Source: an uncultured Collinsella sp.
Lineage (GTDB): Bacteria > Actinomycetota > Coriobacteriia > Coriobacteriales > Coriobacteriaceae
Assembly: GCA_900540875.1 (NCBI GenBank)
Contig: UQHT01000007.1
Location: 43,526-107,525, forward strand
Direction: 5' to 3'
DNA: 64,000 nucleotides
The notes under the pieces were generated by a model that was not told the origin of the DNA, ran no database searches, and saw only the letters and a list, made by a program, of their open reading frames with translations. This document shows positions 34,977 to 44,120 of this stretch, piece by piece (position 1 is the stretch's first letter; the number at the start of each line of letters is the position of its first letter). The translations under genes and the position numbers were made by a program.

Positions 34977-36836
34977 CTACTGGGCAAACTGGCTGCGGTA
35001 GAGCTCGGCGTAGAAGCCGCCTGCCGCTAGCAACTCGTCGTGCGTGCCGCGCTCGATAATCTGGCCGTCGCGCATAACCAGAATGCAGTCGGCATTGCGG
35101 ATCGTCGACAGGCGGTGCGCCACCACAAAGCTCGTGCGGCCAGCCATGAGCTCGTCGAATGCCGCCTGCACCTGCAGCTCGGTACGCGTATCGATGCTCG
35201 ACGTTGCCTCGTCCAGCAGCAGAATCGCCGGATCGGTGAGCATGACGCGCGCGATGCACAGCAGTTGTTTTTGACCCTGGCTAAACGTGCCGCCGTCCTC
35301 GCCGATTACCGTATCGTAGCCGCCTGGCAGCTGCACGATAAACTTGTGCGCGTGCGCGCGCTTGGCCGCCTCGATAACCTGCTCGCGCGTGGCATCTGGG
35401 CAACCGTAAGCGATGTTTTCCGCCACCGTGCCCTCGAACAGCCAGGTGTCCTGCAGCACCATGCCAAAGGCGCGACGCAGGCTCGAGCGCGTGTAGTCGC
35501 GCGACGAACGCCCGTCTACCGAGATGCGGCCGGCATCGATATCGTAAAAACGCAGCAGCAGGTTGATGAGCGTCGTCTTGCCGCAGCCCGTGGGACCGAC
35601 CAGGGCAAAGCGCATGCCGGGCTTGGCCTCGATGCAGATATCCTGCAGCAGCTTGCGGTCGGGCACATAGCTAAAGTCCACATGCTCAAAGGCCACCTCG
35701 CCCTGCGGGGCGGCAAGCTCCACGGCATCTGGCGCATCGGGCTCTTGCTCGCTGGCGTCGAGCAGCGCAAACATACGACGCGCCGAGGCATACGCCGTCT
35801 GGATTTGCGTAATGACGTTGGTGACCTCGTTGAACGGCTTAGTGTACTGGTTGGCATAGGACAGGAAGATCTGCACGCCGCCCACCGTGAGCGCCGCGGG
35901 CACGCCCGTGATCACGCCCACGCAGCCGATGACGGCAACCACGGCGTAGATGATGTTATTGATAAAGCGCGTACCGGGGTTGGAAAGCGAGCCCATAAAC
36001 TGCGCGCGCTCGCCTGCGGTGTAGAGCTCAGCGTTGAGGGCGTCGAAGCGCTGCTGAGCGCTCGGGCCGTAGGCAAACGCGTCCACGAGCTTTTGCTCGC
36101 CCACATACCCCTCGATATGGCCGCCGAGCTGGCCCTGGATGCGCTGTTGGGCCGTAAAGCTCTTATTTGAGAGCTTGGCGATGGCGCCGGCCGCAAAGAT
36201 GGAAAGCGGTGTGACGAGCACCACCACAAGCGTCATGGTCAGGTTGATGGAAAGCATAAACGCGAGCGTGCCCACGATGGTGATAACGCCGGTGAAAAGC
36301 TGCGTGAAGCCCTGCAGCAGACCGTCGCCCACCTGGTCGACGTCATTGACCACGCGGCTCATAAGGTCGCCGTGGGCATGGCTGTCGATAAAGCTGAGCG
36401 GCATGCGGCTGAGCTTGTCACTTGCCTCCACGCGCATGTCACGCACCGTTTCGTAGGACAGGCGGTTGACGCAGTAGCCCTGCAGCCACTGGAAGGACGC
36501 TGCTCCCACCACGACGAGCGCGAGTTTGGTAACGAGCGGCAGCAGCGCATCGAAGTCCACCTGGCCCGCGGCAACGATCAGGTCGATGCCCTCGCCAATG
36601 AGGATGGGCGTGTAGAGCTGCAGGATCACCGAGACGGCGGCACTCACAAACGACGCCGCAAACGAGACGCGGTGCGGACGAACATAGCCCAGCAGGCGGC
36701 GGGTCACCGCACCGGCGGGATAGCGCTCGGGGTCGCCGGGCTGGCGCGGACCGTCACCCAGGTCGTTGAGGTTATCGTTGCCGGACACGTTGGCCGTCAT
36801 CGTGGCGACCGAACCGGAGGAAGTGTACGGATTCAT
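34977..36836 (-). CDS. ABC exporter half-transporter, canonical ATPase site partner
   Basis: 619 residues: N-terminal linker, six-helix membrane domain and a C-terminal nucleotide-binding domain with Walker A GPTGCGKTT, signature FSQGQKQLL, Walker B ILLLDEATSSID with the catalytic Glu, and H-loop VVAHRLSTIRN. The signature deviates from LSGGQ while Walker B is intact, typical of one member of a heterodimeric multidrug-type exporter. It directly follows its partner (36837-38693); the two coding regions abut. Substrate may be drugs, lipids or peptides; unknown. Confidence 0.9.
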   Translation of the reverse strand: MNPYTSSGSVATMTANVSGNDNLNDLGDGPRQPGDPERYPAGAVTRRLLGYVRPHRVSFAASFVSAAVSVILQLYTPILIGEGIDLIVAAGQVDFDALLPLVTKLALVVVGAASFQWLQGYCVNRLSYETVRDMRVEASDKLSRMPLSFIDSHAHGDLMSRVVNDVDQVGDGLLQGFTQLFTGVITIVGTLAFMLSINLTMTLVVVLVTPLSIFAAGAIAKLSNKSFTAQQRIQGQLGGHIEGYVGEQKLVDAFAYGPSAQQRFDALNAELYTAGERAQFMGSLSNPGTRFINNIIYAVVAVIGCVGVITGVPAALTVGGVQIFLSYANQYTKPFNEVTNVITQIQTAYASARRMFALLDASEQEPDAPDAVELAAPQGEVAFEHVDFSYVPDRKLLQDICIEAKPGMRFALVGPTGCGKTTLINLLLRFYDIDAGRISVDGRSSRDYTRSSLRRAFGMVLQDTWLFEGTVAENIAYGCPDATREQVIEAAKRAHAHKFIVQLPGGYDTVIGEDGGTFSQGQKQLLCIARVMLTDPAILLLDEATSSIDTRTELQVQAAFDELMAGRTSFVVAHRLSTIRNADCILVMRDGQIIERGTHDELLAAGGFYAELYRSQFAQ

Positions 36837-38693
36837 TTAGCAGCCCTCCTTTGCGCAGACGGATGCGGGGGCGGTTGGAGCGGACGCGGGCGTCGTGCTC
36901 CCCTGCTGGCCCTCGAGTTCCTCGCGGCGCAGCTGCGACTGGCAAATCTCGCGATAGAGCTGGCAGGTCGTGTACAGCTCATCGTGCGTGCCCAGGCCCG
37001 CAACCGAGCCGTGGTCGAGTACGCAGATCATATCGGCGTCGCGCACGGTCGAGACGCGCTGGCTCACAATCACCGTCGTGAGCGGCAGCCCGCCCTCGGC
37101 GGCACCGCGCACGCTGCGCTCGCGAATGGCACGGCGAAGCGCCGCATCAGTCTTAAAGTCGAGCGCCGAGGCGGAGTCATCCATGATCAATATCTGCGGA
37201 GAGCCCACCAGGGCACGTGCGATGGTCAGGCGCTGGCGCTGGCCACCGCTAAAGTTCTTGCCGCCCGCCTCGACCGGCGCGTCCAGACCCTGAGGTTTTT
37301 TGCGCACGAACTCGCTGGCCTGCGCCATGTCGAGCGCCGCCCAGAGCTCATCGTCGGTCGCCGACTCGTCACGCCAGGTCAGGTTGCTGCGGATCGTGCC
37401 GCTCACGAGCGATGCGCGTTGTGGGACGGTTGCAACCACATGGCGCAATTGGTCGAGCGGCCAGGCGCGCACATCGGCGCCCATCACGCTCACACTGCCG
37501 GTGCCCGCATCGTACAGGCGCGGGATAAGCGAGACGAGCGTAGACTTACCGCTGCCCGTACCGCCGATAATACCAAGCGTCTTGCCCAGCGGCAGTTCCA
37601 GGGTCACATCGTTGACGGCATTTGCCGCGGCCGCGCCAAACGAAAAGCTCGCATGGTCAAAGCTCAACGCAGGGACCGGAACAGCGCCACCCGCCAGGTC
37701 GCTCGGCTCGGGCAGCGCAACCGGCTGGTTGCCCCCGTCGGTGATGCTCGGCTCGCAATTGAGCACCTCATTGATACGCGACGCGCTGGCGCTCGCCTTG
37801 GTAAAGACCACGACCAGGTTGGCGACGTACACGATGGAAGTGAGCGTCTGCGTCATGTAGTTGACGAACGCCATAACCTGGCCCTGCGTAAGCTCGCCCA
37901 CGTTGACCTGGATGCCGCCCACCCACAGGATGGCGCACACGCCCAGGTTCATCACCAAAAACGTGACGGGATTGAGAATCGACGAGAGCTTGCCCACCGC
38001 GATGGCAGTATTGGCCTGGTCATCGGCGGCTTGGGCAAAGCGCTCGCGCTCATGGTCCTCGCGCACAAAGGCGCGAACCACGCGGGCGCCCGAAAGGCCC
38101 TCGCGGCAGATAAGCGCGATGCGGTCGAGCTTTGCCTGCAGCTGCTTGTAGTACGGGATACAGCGCGCCATGACAAACCAAAACACCAAGCCGATGGCGG
38201 GCGTGCAAATCAAAAAGATCATGCCGAGCTTAAGGTCGATGGCAAGGGCCGCGACCATGGAGCCCACCGCCAAGAAGGGCCAGCGGATGAGCATGCGCAC
38301 GCCAAGCGCCACGGCAAGCTGCACCTGGTTGACGTCGTTGGTGATGCGGGTGATAAGCGACGGCGTGCCAAAGCGATCGAGCTCGGCATAGCTCAGTTTG
38401 TTGATGTGCTGGTAGAGCGCACCACGGATATCGGTGCCCATGCCCTGCGAGGTGAGCGCCGCCATCTTTTGGCAGACGAGCGTAAACGAGATGCCGATCA
38501 CAGCCATGGCGCCAAGTACCATGCCGTAGTGGATAACGGCGTTCACATCGTGCGCGCCAATGCCCTTATCGATCATCTGGGCAATCACGAGCGGCGTCAG
38601 CAGGTCAAAGATCACTTCGATCAGCTTGCACGCAGGGCCGATCGCCATATACCGGCGAAACTTGCCACCAAAACGCCTGAGCAGCTCAATCAT
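36837..38693 (-). CDS. ABC exporter half-transporter, degenerate-site partner
   Basis: About 618 residues. The membrane domain is followed by Walker A GGTGSGKST, a good signature [16 protein letters not shown], and a Walker B ending ILIMDDSASALD, where the usual catalytic Glu is Asp. This complements the adjacent partner, so the pair forms one asymmetric heterodimer. The start at 38693 (MIELLRRFGGKF) has GGAG upstream; an earlier in-frame start at 38726 is possible. Confidence 0.9.
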   Translation of the reverse strand: MIELLRRFGGKFRRYMAIGPACKLIEVIFDLLTPLVIAQMIDKGIGAHDVNAVIHYGMVLGAMAVIGISFTLVCQKMAALTSQGMGTDIRGALYQHINKLSYAELDRFGTPSLITRITNDVNQVQLAVALGVRMLIRWPFLAVGSMVAALAIDLKLGMIFLICTPAIGLVFWFVMARCIPYYKQLQAKLDRIALICREGLSGARVVRAFVREDHERERFAQAADDQANTAIAVGKLSSILNPVTFLVMNLGVCAILWVGGIQVNVGELTQGQVMAFVNYMTQTLTSIVYVANLVVVFTKASASASRINEVLNCEPSITDGGNQPVALPEPSDLAGGAVPVPALSFDHASFSFGAAAANAVNDVTLELPLGKTLGIIGGTGSGKSTLVSLIPRLYDAGTGSVSVMGADVRAWPLDQLRHVVATVPQRASLVSGTIRSNLTWRDESATDDELWAALDMAQASEFVRKKPQGLDAPVEAGGKNFSGGQRQRLTIARALVGSPQILIMDDSASALDFKTDAALRRAIRERSVRGAAEGGLPLTTVIVSQRVSTVRDADMICVLDHGSVAGLGTHDELYTTCQLYREICQSQLRREELEGQQGSTTPASAPTAPASVCAKEGC

Positions 38694-38905
38694 AAAAAGG
38701 CGCTCCCTATCATCATTCACACTCAATTCGAATCATGATAGTACTGTCGCCCCAAAGAAGCGTAAACAACTCGTCATTTCTAATGGGGTTCGGTTTCCAA
38801 AGAAGCGGAGAGGTGCGCATGCCCAGCCAGTGTCGGGTCGACCGCTTGGTATACTTACATTAGTGCTACCAAGTTAGTCGCCGACCCTTGAAATGAGGTG
38901 CCGAG

Positions 38906-39884
38906 ATGAACGACATTCTCGCAAGAAGAGCAAGACGAGCAACTGTGGGCATCGCCCTTTCCGCGGCGCTTGTCGCGGGAATCGCCCCCCGTAACGGCGA
39001 TCGCGGCAGAAACCAGTTCCCCCACCGGTGCAGTTGCCTTGCAGACGGAAGATGCGACCGCCGCAAAAGAAAAAGCGTATGCAACCATGCAGGAAGCGCT
39101 CAAAACCCTCGAGGCCGCAAAAGACGCCGCAAGTCCTGAGAAACTTGCGGTAATCGATGATGACATTGCCGCTTTTCAAGAGATCTACGACATGGTGGTG
39201 ACGGAAGCCGCCAAATGGAGGAAACCCCTTCCCGCCATGCAAGCGAACGTCGATGCAGCCCAAGCCAAATACGATGAGGCCCACAACCGGACAAGCGGCC
39301 TTCAGGCAGAATTAAATAAGGCAATCGACGACGGAGCTTCTAACGAAACTATTAAGCAGTTGCGAAGTGAGATCATGTCGGCAGAAAGGCGAGAAAAATC
39401 TTGTGAAGATGATCTTCACCACTGCCAACGCCGGCTCGAAAGCCAGGAAAGACAGGTTCAGCGTTTCGAAAGTGAGGCGGAGAAAGCCAAAGCCCACATC
39501 GATGAGGACGTAGCCAAGCGAGATGCGCTCCTCGACGATTTGGAAAAGGCGCAAGCGGCCTATGACGACGCCTGCAAGGCATACGAAGAGGCGAAAGCCG
39601 CGGCAGACAAGGTCACCTCGCCCGAGATAACGCAACCGACCGAGACGACGCCTCCCTCCAACTCGGCGCAACCCGCCGAACCGGCACCGCCCGCCAGCTC
39701 GCCCGCGACCGGCAAAGGCGCCACGCCGAGCTCCACCAAGCAAGCGAACGCGAGCAGCGGCAAGCCCGGCAAGCTCGCAAACACGGGCGACACTGCACCG
39801 AGCGCAATCGCACTCGCAGCAGTCGCCGCCGCAGGCCTCGGAATAAACGCCACGGCTACACGCCGCATCAAGAACTCAAAATAG
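38906..39884 (+). pseudogene. Sortase-anchored coiled-coil surface protein, frameshifted in the signal peptide (possible phase variation)
   Basis: The first 27 codons encode a signal peptide (MNDILARRARRATVGIALSA, then ALVAGIAP) in one frame. The rest, continuous to 39884, is in the next frame: VTAIAAETSSPTGAVAL, a long alanine/glutamate/lysine coiled coil (residues ~45-215), a Pro/Ser/Thr-rich stalk, and a cell-wall sorting signal LANTGD, a hydrophobic helix and the tail TRRIKNSK. The frames meet at a run of six C (38985-38990); five C would restore one open frame of about 325 codons. It could be a phase-variable switch, a fixed mutation or a sequencing error. Anchoring to the wall by sortase is inferred from LANTG. 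A ribosome-binding site (TGAGGT) precedes 38906. Confidence 0.8.
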
Positions 39885-39930
39885 CTGCCAGCGGTTATTG
39901 TCTTCGCCAATCCACAAGCCCAGAGACAAA

Positions 39931-39968
39931 AAGAGGCCCGTTTCCCCACCTAGGGAAACGGGCCTCTT
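39931..39968 (+). terminator. Terminator after the surface-protein gene
   Basis: AAGAGGCCCGTTTCCC pairs perfectly with GGGAAACGGGCCTCTT across six bases and is followed by TTACTTGT. It lies 47 bases after the stop. Confidence 0.8.
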
Positions 39969-40109
39969 TACTTGTAAAAACAAATGGTAATGCCACTGTC
40001 TCTTGAAGCACATCGCCACCGCGCTCCAAACAACGCCAACGAGCAGTATTCCTTAAGGGATAGATTTAATTAGGCTAACGCGCCTTTACGGGTGATTTTT
40101 GGACGAAGT

Positions 40110-40204
40110 GGTCCCGGTGCCGGCGGGCTGTTTGGTAGTCGAGCGATCCCGCAGGCAAAGCCGAGGACCAGCGAGGCACCAAACAGCCCGCCGGCACCGG
40201 GACC
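40110..40204. repeat. Perfect 27-bp inverted repeat downstream of the SRP RNA gene
   Basis: The arms at 40110-40136 and 40178-40204 are exact complements (left arm begins GGTCCCGGTGCCGGCGGGC) and enclose 41 bases. It lies on the 3' side of the SRP RNA gene and may terminate it, though the length exceeds a normal terminator. Confidence 0.7.
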
Positions 40205-40230
40205 GCATCGCGGCACCAAAAAAGCGCCCG

Positions 40231-40334
40231 TGCGCTCGATGGATTCGGATGCCCGACAGAGGCTCCTTATGGCTGCTTCCTTCCGGACCTGACCAGATTC
40301 GGAACATGTCGTCATCCGAACCCATCGAGCGCGC
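40231..40334 (-). ncRNA. ffs: Signal recognition particle RNA (4.5S type)
   Basis: The minus strand contains the invariant domain IV core GGTCAGGTCCGGAAGGAAGC followed by AGCC, between long complementary flanks: GCGCTCGATGGGTTCGGATG at the 5' side pairs with CATCCGAATCCATCGAGCGC at the 3' side. The ~104-nt length fits the small bacterial SRP RNA without an Alu domain. It binds Ffh and targets membrane proteins to the translocon. Ends are estimated from the limits of pairing. Confidence 0.92.
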
Positions 40335-40387
40335 TAGGCGCTCGGTATATCTTACCTGCTCCCGCCCGATGGGGCAAGATAGCTAAT

Positions 40388-40454
40388 TTGGAACGGGGCT
40401 TTTTGACTACTCGGGCAATCAGATCGACAAGTAGCCAAAATAGCCCCGTTCCAA
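40388..40454. repeat. Inverted repeat TTGGAACGGGGCT / AGCCCCGTTCCAA
   Basis: Thirteen-base perfect arms with GACTACT/AGTAGCC partly pairing inside. A related half (AAAAAGCCCCGTCCCAAAAAG) is present at 243-264 near the start of the window, so this is another dispersed family. It is upstream of ffs on the minus strand. Confidence 0.6.
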
Positions 40455-40474
40455 AAAGACTGGTCTGACGCTGC

Positions 40475-40635
40475 GCCACGAAAAGGGCCTATCTACTACG
40501 TTTTGGTCGCAGGGGTCAACCATAGCGTGTTTTTTTCGAAAAGCGGCAAGCTCTCTACCTGCTGTTTTTATTTCCCAAATTCCGGGATGGTCGAGGGCAC
40601 CCGGTTAAACGTAGTAGATGGTCGCCTTTCGTGGC
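40475..40635. repeat. Dispersed palindromic element, copy B
   Basis: Same ends as the element at 4897-5054 (GCCTATCTACTACGTTT and AAACGTAGTAGAT) with outer GCCACGAAA/TTTCGTGGC. The interior matches copy A read on the opposite strand, including ACCTGC..GTTTTTATTTC and GGTTAAACGTAGTAG. Confidence 0.75.
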
Positions 40636-40687
40636 AGACGGTCCGGCTCGAGACCCAAGGCAGCCAACCTCGAATGGCCATTCTCGA

Positions 40688-40754
40688 AGTTGCGGTGGAA
40701 TACGGACTGAATTGGCCCCTTAAAGGCAAAAACACTCCGTATTTCACCGCAACT
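40688..40754. repeat. Dispersed hairpin repeat (AGTTGCGGTG...ATACGG family), copy B
   Basis: Ends AGTTGCGGTGGAATACGG and CCGTATTTCACCGCAACT are identical to copy A at 25309; the interior differs. It lies just downstream of the tadA-glycerate kinase stop codon and may terminate it. Confidence 0.7.
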
Positions 40755-40771
40755 TATCGAGGGGATGGGTT

Positions 40772-42553
40772 TTAGATACGGCCAAGGTCATAGGATCGAG
40801 CGGCCGCTTCGCCGGCGCAGATGAGGTTGGCTGCGGCTTCCTGCGGATTAAGCGCTTGGTCGAGAGACATGGGCTTGCGACAGATCGGCAGTACAAGGTC
40901 GATGCCCTGCCCATACACCGCATCCAGGTTGACGGCGCGACCGCCAACGACGGCGGCCACCGGCTTGCCATATCGCTTCGCGCGACGAGCCACACCCACT
41001 GGCGCCTTACCGGCGGCGGACTGCTCGTCCATATTGCCCTCACCCGTTATGACCAGGTCGACATCGCGCACGCGCTCGTCAAATCCCACGAGATCGAGCA
41101 CCGTCTCCACGCCCGAACGCAGCTCCGCACAGAGCGCCAGCAACGCCGCGCCCAAGCCACCGGCAGCGCCCGCGCCGGGCACGCCGAGCACCGAGCCAAA
41201 TGTCCGCGCACCCTCGGGCACGCGCAGTAACCCCTGAGCCCGTGCCTCGGCAATCGCCGCATCGAGCAGGCGACCGTAGTCGACCATCCAGCTGTCGCAC
41301 CTGCTCAGCGCCTCGGCATCATCCGTCGGTAGGCCCTTCTGCCCACCGAACACCGCTAGGGCGCCTCGGCGTCCCACAAGCGGATTCTCGACATCGGAAA
41401 GCACCACGACACGCGCGCCATCCAAAGCCTGCAGCGCTGGCGCCAAATCAACGCTCGCCACCTGCTCAAGGCCGGCAAGACCGGGGGCGACATCGCAGCC
41501 CCGATCATCGACCACACGCGCGCCCAGCGTCTGCAGCATGCCGGCGCCGCCGTCGTTGGTGGCGCTGCCGCCCAAGCCAATATAGATAGTCTTTGCACCC
41601 GCGCGAACCGCATGAAGCATCAGTTCGCCCACGCCATAGGTCGAAGCCGCAAGCGCCGACGACTCCGTGCAAGGCGAATACCCAATGCCGGCCGCCTCGG
41701 CCATCTCGATGACCGCGGACTCGCGCTCGACATCAACCAGCATCCGGGCAGGCACACGCTCGCCCAAGGGACCTGCAACCTCGCAGGTCACAAGCTCGCC
41801 ACCGCAGGCGGCAACGGCGTCGAGCGTTCCCTCGCCGCCATCTGCCAGCGGCAATGTGCACACCTCGGCATCGGGCCAAACGCGGCGCACGCCTTCGGCA
41901 ACCGCCGCCTCCGCCTGCGCACTCGACACGCTGCCCTTAAAGGAATCAATCGCCAACAGCACACGGCGGGGCCGGCGGCACGCGGCACCAAAATCGACCG
42001 CCTCAACGGCGATATCTTCGGCACACGCGAGCGCCTCGGCATGAGCGGCATGTGCCTCAAGATCGGCCCCACAACCGCAGCCAGTACCATCGGTGCCACG
42101 CAGCCCACTAAAATAGCCGCTCAACACCTCACGACACTCATCCGCCAGGACCCCAGTCGCCACATTAAACCGATGATTCAGGCGCGAGTCGGCATTCAAA
42201 TCGTATAGGGATCCCAACGCGCCCGCCTTGGCGTCGCTCGCGCCATACACGCAGCGTCCCACGCGCGCGTTGACCATAAGCCCCGCGCACATGCAGCAGG
42301 GTTCGAGCGTCACGTAGACCGTACAGTCGGAAAGGCGCCAGCGGCCAAGCGCCTGGGCAGCGGCGCACAGGGCCGCGAACTCTGCATGCGCCGAAGGGTC
42401 CTGGTCGAGCTCGCGACGATTATGCGCCCTCGCGACGATCTCGCCGTCGCGCACCACTACGGCTCCGATGGGCACCTCGCCCACCGCCGCGGCGGCTCGC
42501 GCCTCCGCCAACGCCTCGCGCATGAACTTCTCGTCGATTTCGGTGATCGTCAT
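40772..42553 (-). CDS. Fusion of tRNA adenosine deaminase (TadA) and glycerate kinase (GlxK family)
   Basis: 593 residues in one uninterrupted frame. Residues 1-150 are TadA: zinc and catalytic residues in SAHAEFA (His56, Glu58) and EPCCMC (Cys86, Cys89). Residues 150-195 are an alanine/cysteine-rich linker. From about 196 to the end is a full-length type-1 glycerate kinase: VLLAIDSFKGS, LADGGEGTLDA, GLGGSATNDGGAGML, TGEGNMDEQSAAGKAP. TadA makes inosine at position 34 of tRNA-Arg; glycerate kinase makes phosphoglycerate. The two jobs are unrelated. The ATG at 42553 has GGAAGG upstream. It is divergent from a tRNA-Ser gene 51 bases away. Confidence 0.9.
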   Translation of the reverse strand: MTITEIDEKFMREALAEARAAAAVGEVPIGAVVVRDGEIVARAHNRRELDQDPSAHAEFAALCAAAQALGRWRLSDCTVYVTLEPCCMCAGLMVNARVGRCVYGASDAKAGALGSLYDLNADSRLNHRFNVATGVLADECREVLSGYFSGLRGTDGTGCGCGADLEAHAAHAEALACAEDIAVEAVDFGAACRRPRRVLLAIDSFKGSVSSAQAEAAVAEGVRRVWPDAEVCTLPLADGGEGTLDAVAACGGELVTCEVAGPLGERVPARMLVDVERESAVIEMAEAAGIGYSPCTESSALAASTYGVGELMLHAVRAGAKTIYIGLGGSATNDGGAGMLQTLGARVVDDRGCDVAPGLAGLEQVASVDLAPALQALDGARVVVLSDVENPLVGRRGALAVFGGQKGLPTDDAEALSRCDSWMVDYGRLLDAAIAEARAQGLLRVPEGARTFGSVLGVPGAGAAGGLGAALLALCAELRSGVETVLDLVGFDERVRDVDLVITGEGNMDEQSAAGKAPVGVARRAKRYGKPVAAVVGGRAVNLDAVYGQGIDLVLPICRKPMSLDQALNPQEAAANLICAGEAAARSYDLGRI

Positions 42554-42604
42554 CGTTCGCCTTCCCTGTTGCAAATTCAAAACGATGCTATCATTACGAC
42601 TCAC

Positions 42605-42694
42605 GGAGAGATGGCAGAGCGGTTGAATGCGGCGGTCTTGAAAACCGTTGAGCGCGAGAGCGTTCCGGGGGTTCGAATCCCCCTCTCTCCGCCA
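42605..42694 (+). tRNA. tRNA-Ser(UGA)
   Basis: Acceptor stem GGAGAGA pairs with TCTCTCC, followed by G and an encoded CCA. The anticodon arm CGGTCTTGAAAACCG carries TGA in the loop; a long variable arm (GAGCGCGAGAGCGTTC) marks the serine class; the T-arm is GGGGGTTCGAATCCCCC. A TATCAT -10-like box lies 11 bases upstream (42589-42594). Confidence 0.97.
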
Positions 42695-42697
42695 CTT

Positions 42698-43294
42698 TTA
42701 GTGATGCACCGGTGTCATGGTCCGCTCAAACAGCGCATCGACCACGTCGGCCATCTCGGGTCGACGCTCAAGATCGTGGCCCGATTCCCACCATATCGTG
42801 AAAAGTCGAATAATACCGCCGGCGACAAACTCAGACGTCGTCTCGAGTGACACGGGGGCCAGGGCATCCTCGGCAAGCACGTTCATCACACGCTCGCGGA
42901 TGGAGCGGGCAATACGGTCGCAAATAACGTTGGTCAACATGCCCGACATGCTGCTTGCCAAAATGTTATCCATGAGCTGCTCGTGCGCCAGAATCAAATC
43001 CATGGCATCGTCCAAAATCGCGTGCCGAAGCGCGCGCACGTCCTCGGCAGACACTGTGCCGGCCTCATCGGGCTGTTTTTGCGGCAAGCCGGACATGAGC
43101 TCATCGATATAAAAGGCAAAGTAATCGTTCTTGTCGCGAAAGTGCTTGTAGAACGTCGTGCGGCGAATCATGGCGCGGTCGCACAGCATGGCAACCGTCA
43201 GGTCCTCAAAACGATGCTCCTCGAGAAGCTCGGTGAAAGCATCGAACAGGGCACGGTAGGTTTTCTTAATGCGAAGGTCCACTGGTATCGCCAT
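42698..43294 (-). CDS. TetR/AcrR-family transcriptional regulator
   Basis: About 198 residues with an N-terminal TetR helix-turn-helix (FEDLTVAMLCDRAMIRRTTFYKHF in pieces, residues ~26-49) and a C-terminal helical ligand domain, resembling the TetR_C DhaS-like group. I start it at the ATG at 43294; a GTG four codons on also fits, and the longer frame to 43555 overlaps the divergent lemA promoter. It is divergent from lemA, so it may regulate that gene or itself. The effector is unknown. Confidence 0.82.
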   Translation of the reverse strand: MAIPVDLRIKKTYRALFDAFTELLEEHRFEDLTVAMLCDRAMIRRTTFYKHFRDKNDYFAFYIDELMSGLPQKQPDEAGTVSAEDVRALRHAILDDAMDLILAHEQLMDNILASSMSGMLTNVICDRIARSIRERVMNVLAEDALAPVSLETTSEFVAGGIIRLFTIWWESGHDLERRPEMADVVDALFERTMTPVHH

Positions 43295-43493
43295 CCTCAG
43301 GGCAAAGACAACACTCGTCAATCTGTCGCATATCTTACACCTGTACCTCGCGCGCTTTGCCCCAGTACCGACCCCGCCGAAAACACAACGCTTACCGGAA
43401 AGTTCGGCACGGCAAAACGTTGCGGGTATACTAGTAGCGTTATACCAACGGCAGCTGGCGCATGCCGCCGCGGCCATTCGAAACGGAGACATC

Positions 43494-44045
43494 ATGATTA
43501 CCGTCATCATCGGCATCGTTGTTGTCATTGTGATTGTCTGCGCCATCGCCGGCATCTACAACAACATGGTCACCAAGCGTAACCGCATCGATAACGCCTG
43601 GCAGAACATCGATACGCAGCTGCAGCGCCGTAACGACCTGATCCCCAACCTGGTCGAGACCGTCAAGGGCTACGCCAAGCACGAGCAGGAGACGCTCTCC
43701 GCCGTGATCAGCGCGCGCAACACCGCCGTCAAGGCCACCACGCCCGAGGCCAAGATGGAAGCCGACAACGTGCTGACCGGTGCGCTGCGCCAGCTCTTCG
43801 CCGTGGCCGAGGCCTACCCCGATCTGAAGGCAAACACCAACTTTACGCAGCTGCAGGCATCGCTCGAGGATACCGAGAACAAGATTAGCTATGCACGCCA
43901 GAGCTACAACGACTGCGTGCTCAGCTACAACAACGCCATCCAGACGTTCCCGGCTGTCATCTTTGCCGGCATCTTCCAGTTTAAGGAGCGCCAGGGCTTC
44001 GAGGCCGCCGAAGCAGCCCGCCAGGCCCCGACCGTCAAGTTCTAG
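43494..44045 (+). CDS. LemA-family membrane protein
   Basis: 183 residues. One N-terminal membrane helix (MITVIIGIVVVIVIVCAIAG) is followed by the LemA signature NRIDNAWQNIDTQLQRRNDL, IPNLVETVKGYAKHE and a helical bundle with SYNDCVLSYNNAIQTFP and FPAVIFAGIF. The start at 43494 has CGGAG upstream. LemA proteins are membrane-anchored with an outward N-terminus and unclear function. The gene is alone, without the TPM or M48 partner often found beside lemA. Confidence 0.92.
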   Translation: MITVIIGIVVVIVIVCAIAGIYNNMVTKRNRIDNAWQNIDTQLQRRNDLIPNLVETVKGYAKHEQETLSAVISARNTAVKATTPEAKMEADNVLTGALRQLFAVAEAYPDLKANTNFTQLQASLEDTENKISYARQSYNDCVLSYNNAIQTFPAVIFAGIFQFKERQGFEAAEAARQAPTVKF

Positions 44046-44081
44046 TAGTTTGACAGCGCATCTTTAATCGGCCAAATGCAT

Positions 44082-44120
44082 AAACCGCCCCGTCGAATGC
44101 ATACTTCGACGGAGCGGTTT
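44082..44120 (+). terminator. Terminator after lemA
   Basis: AAACCGCCCCGTCGAA pairs with TTCGACGGAGCGGTTT (one mismatch) across seven bases and is followed by CCTTTTTC. The rest of the gap to 44455 holds no gene I can support; minus-strand open frames there lack ribosome-binding sites or recognisable domains. Confidence 0.75.

Noticed and set aside
36372..38738. 788-codon plus-strand frame over an ABC gene
   Set aside because: Shadow of the ABC exporter gene; no recognisable protein features.
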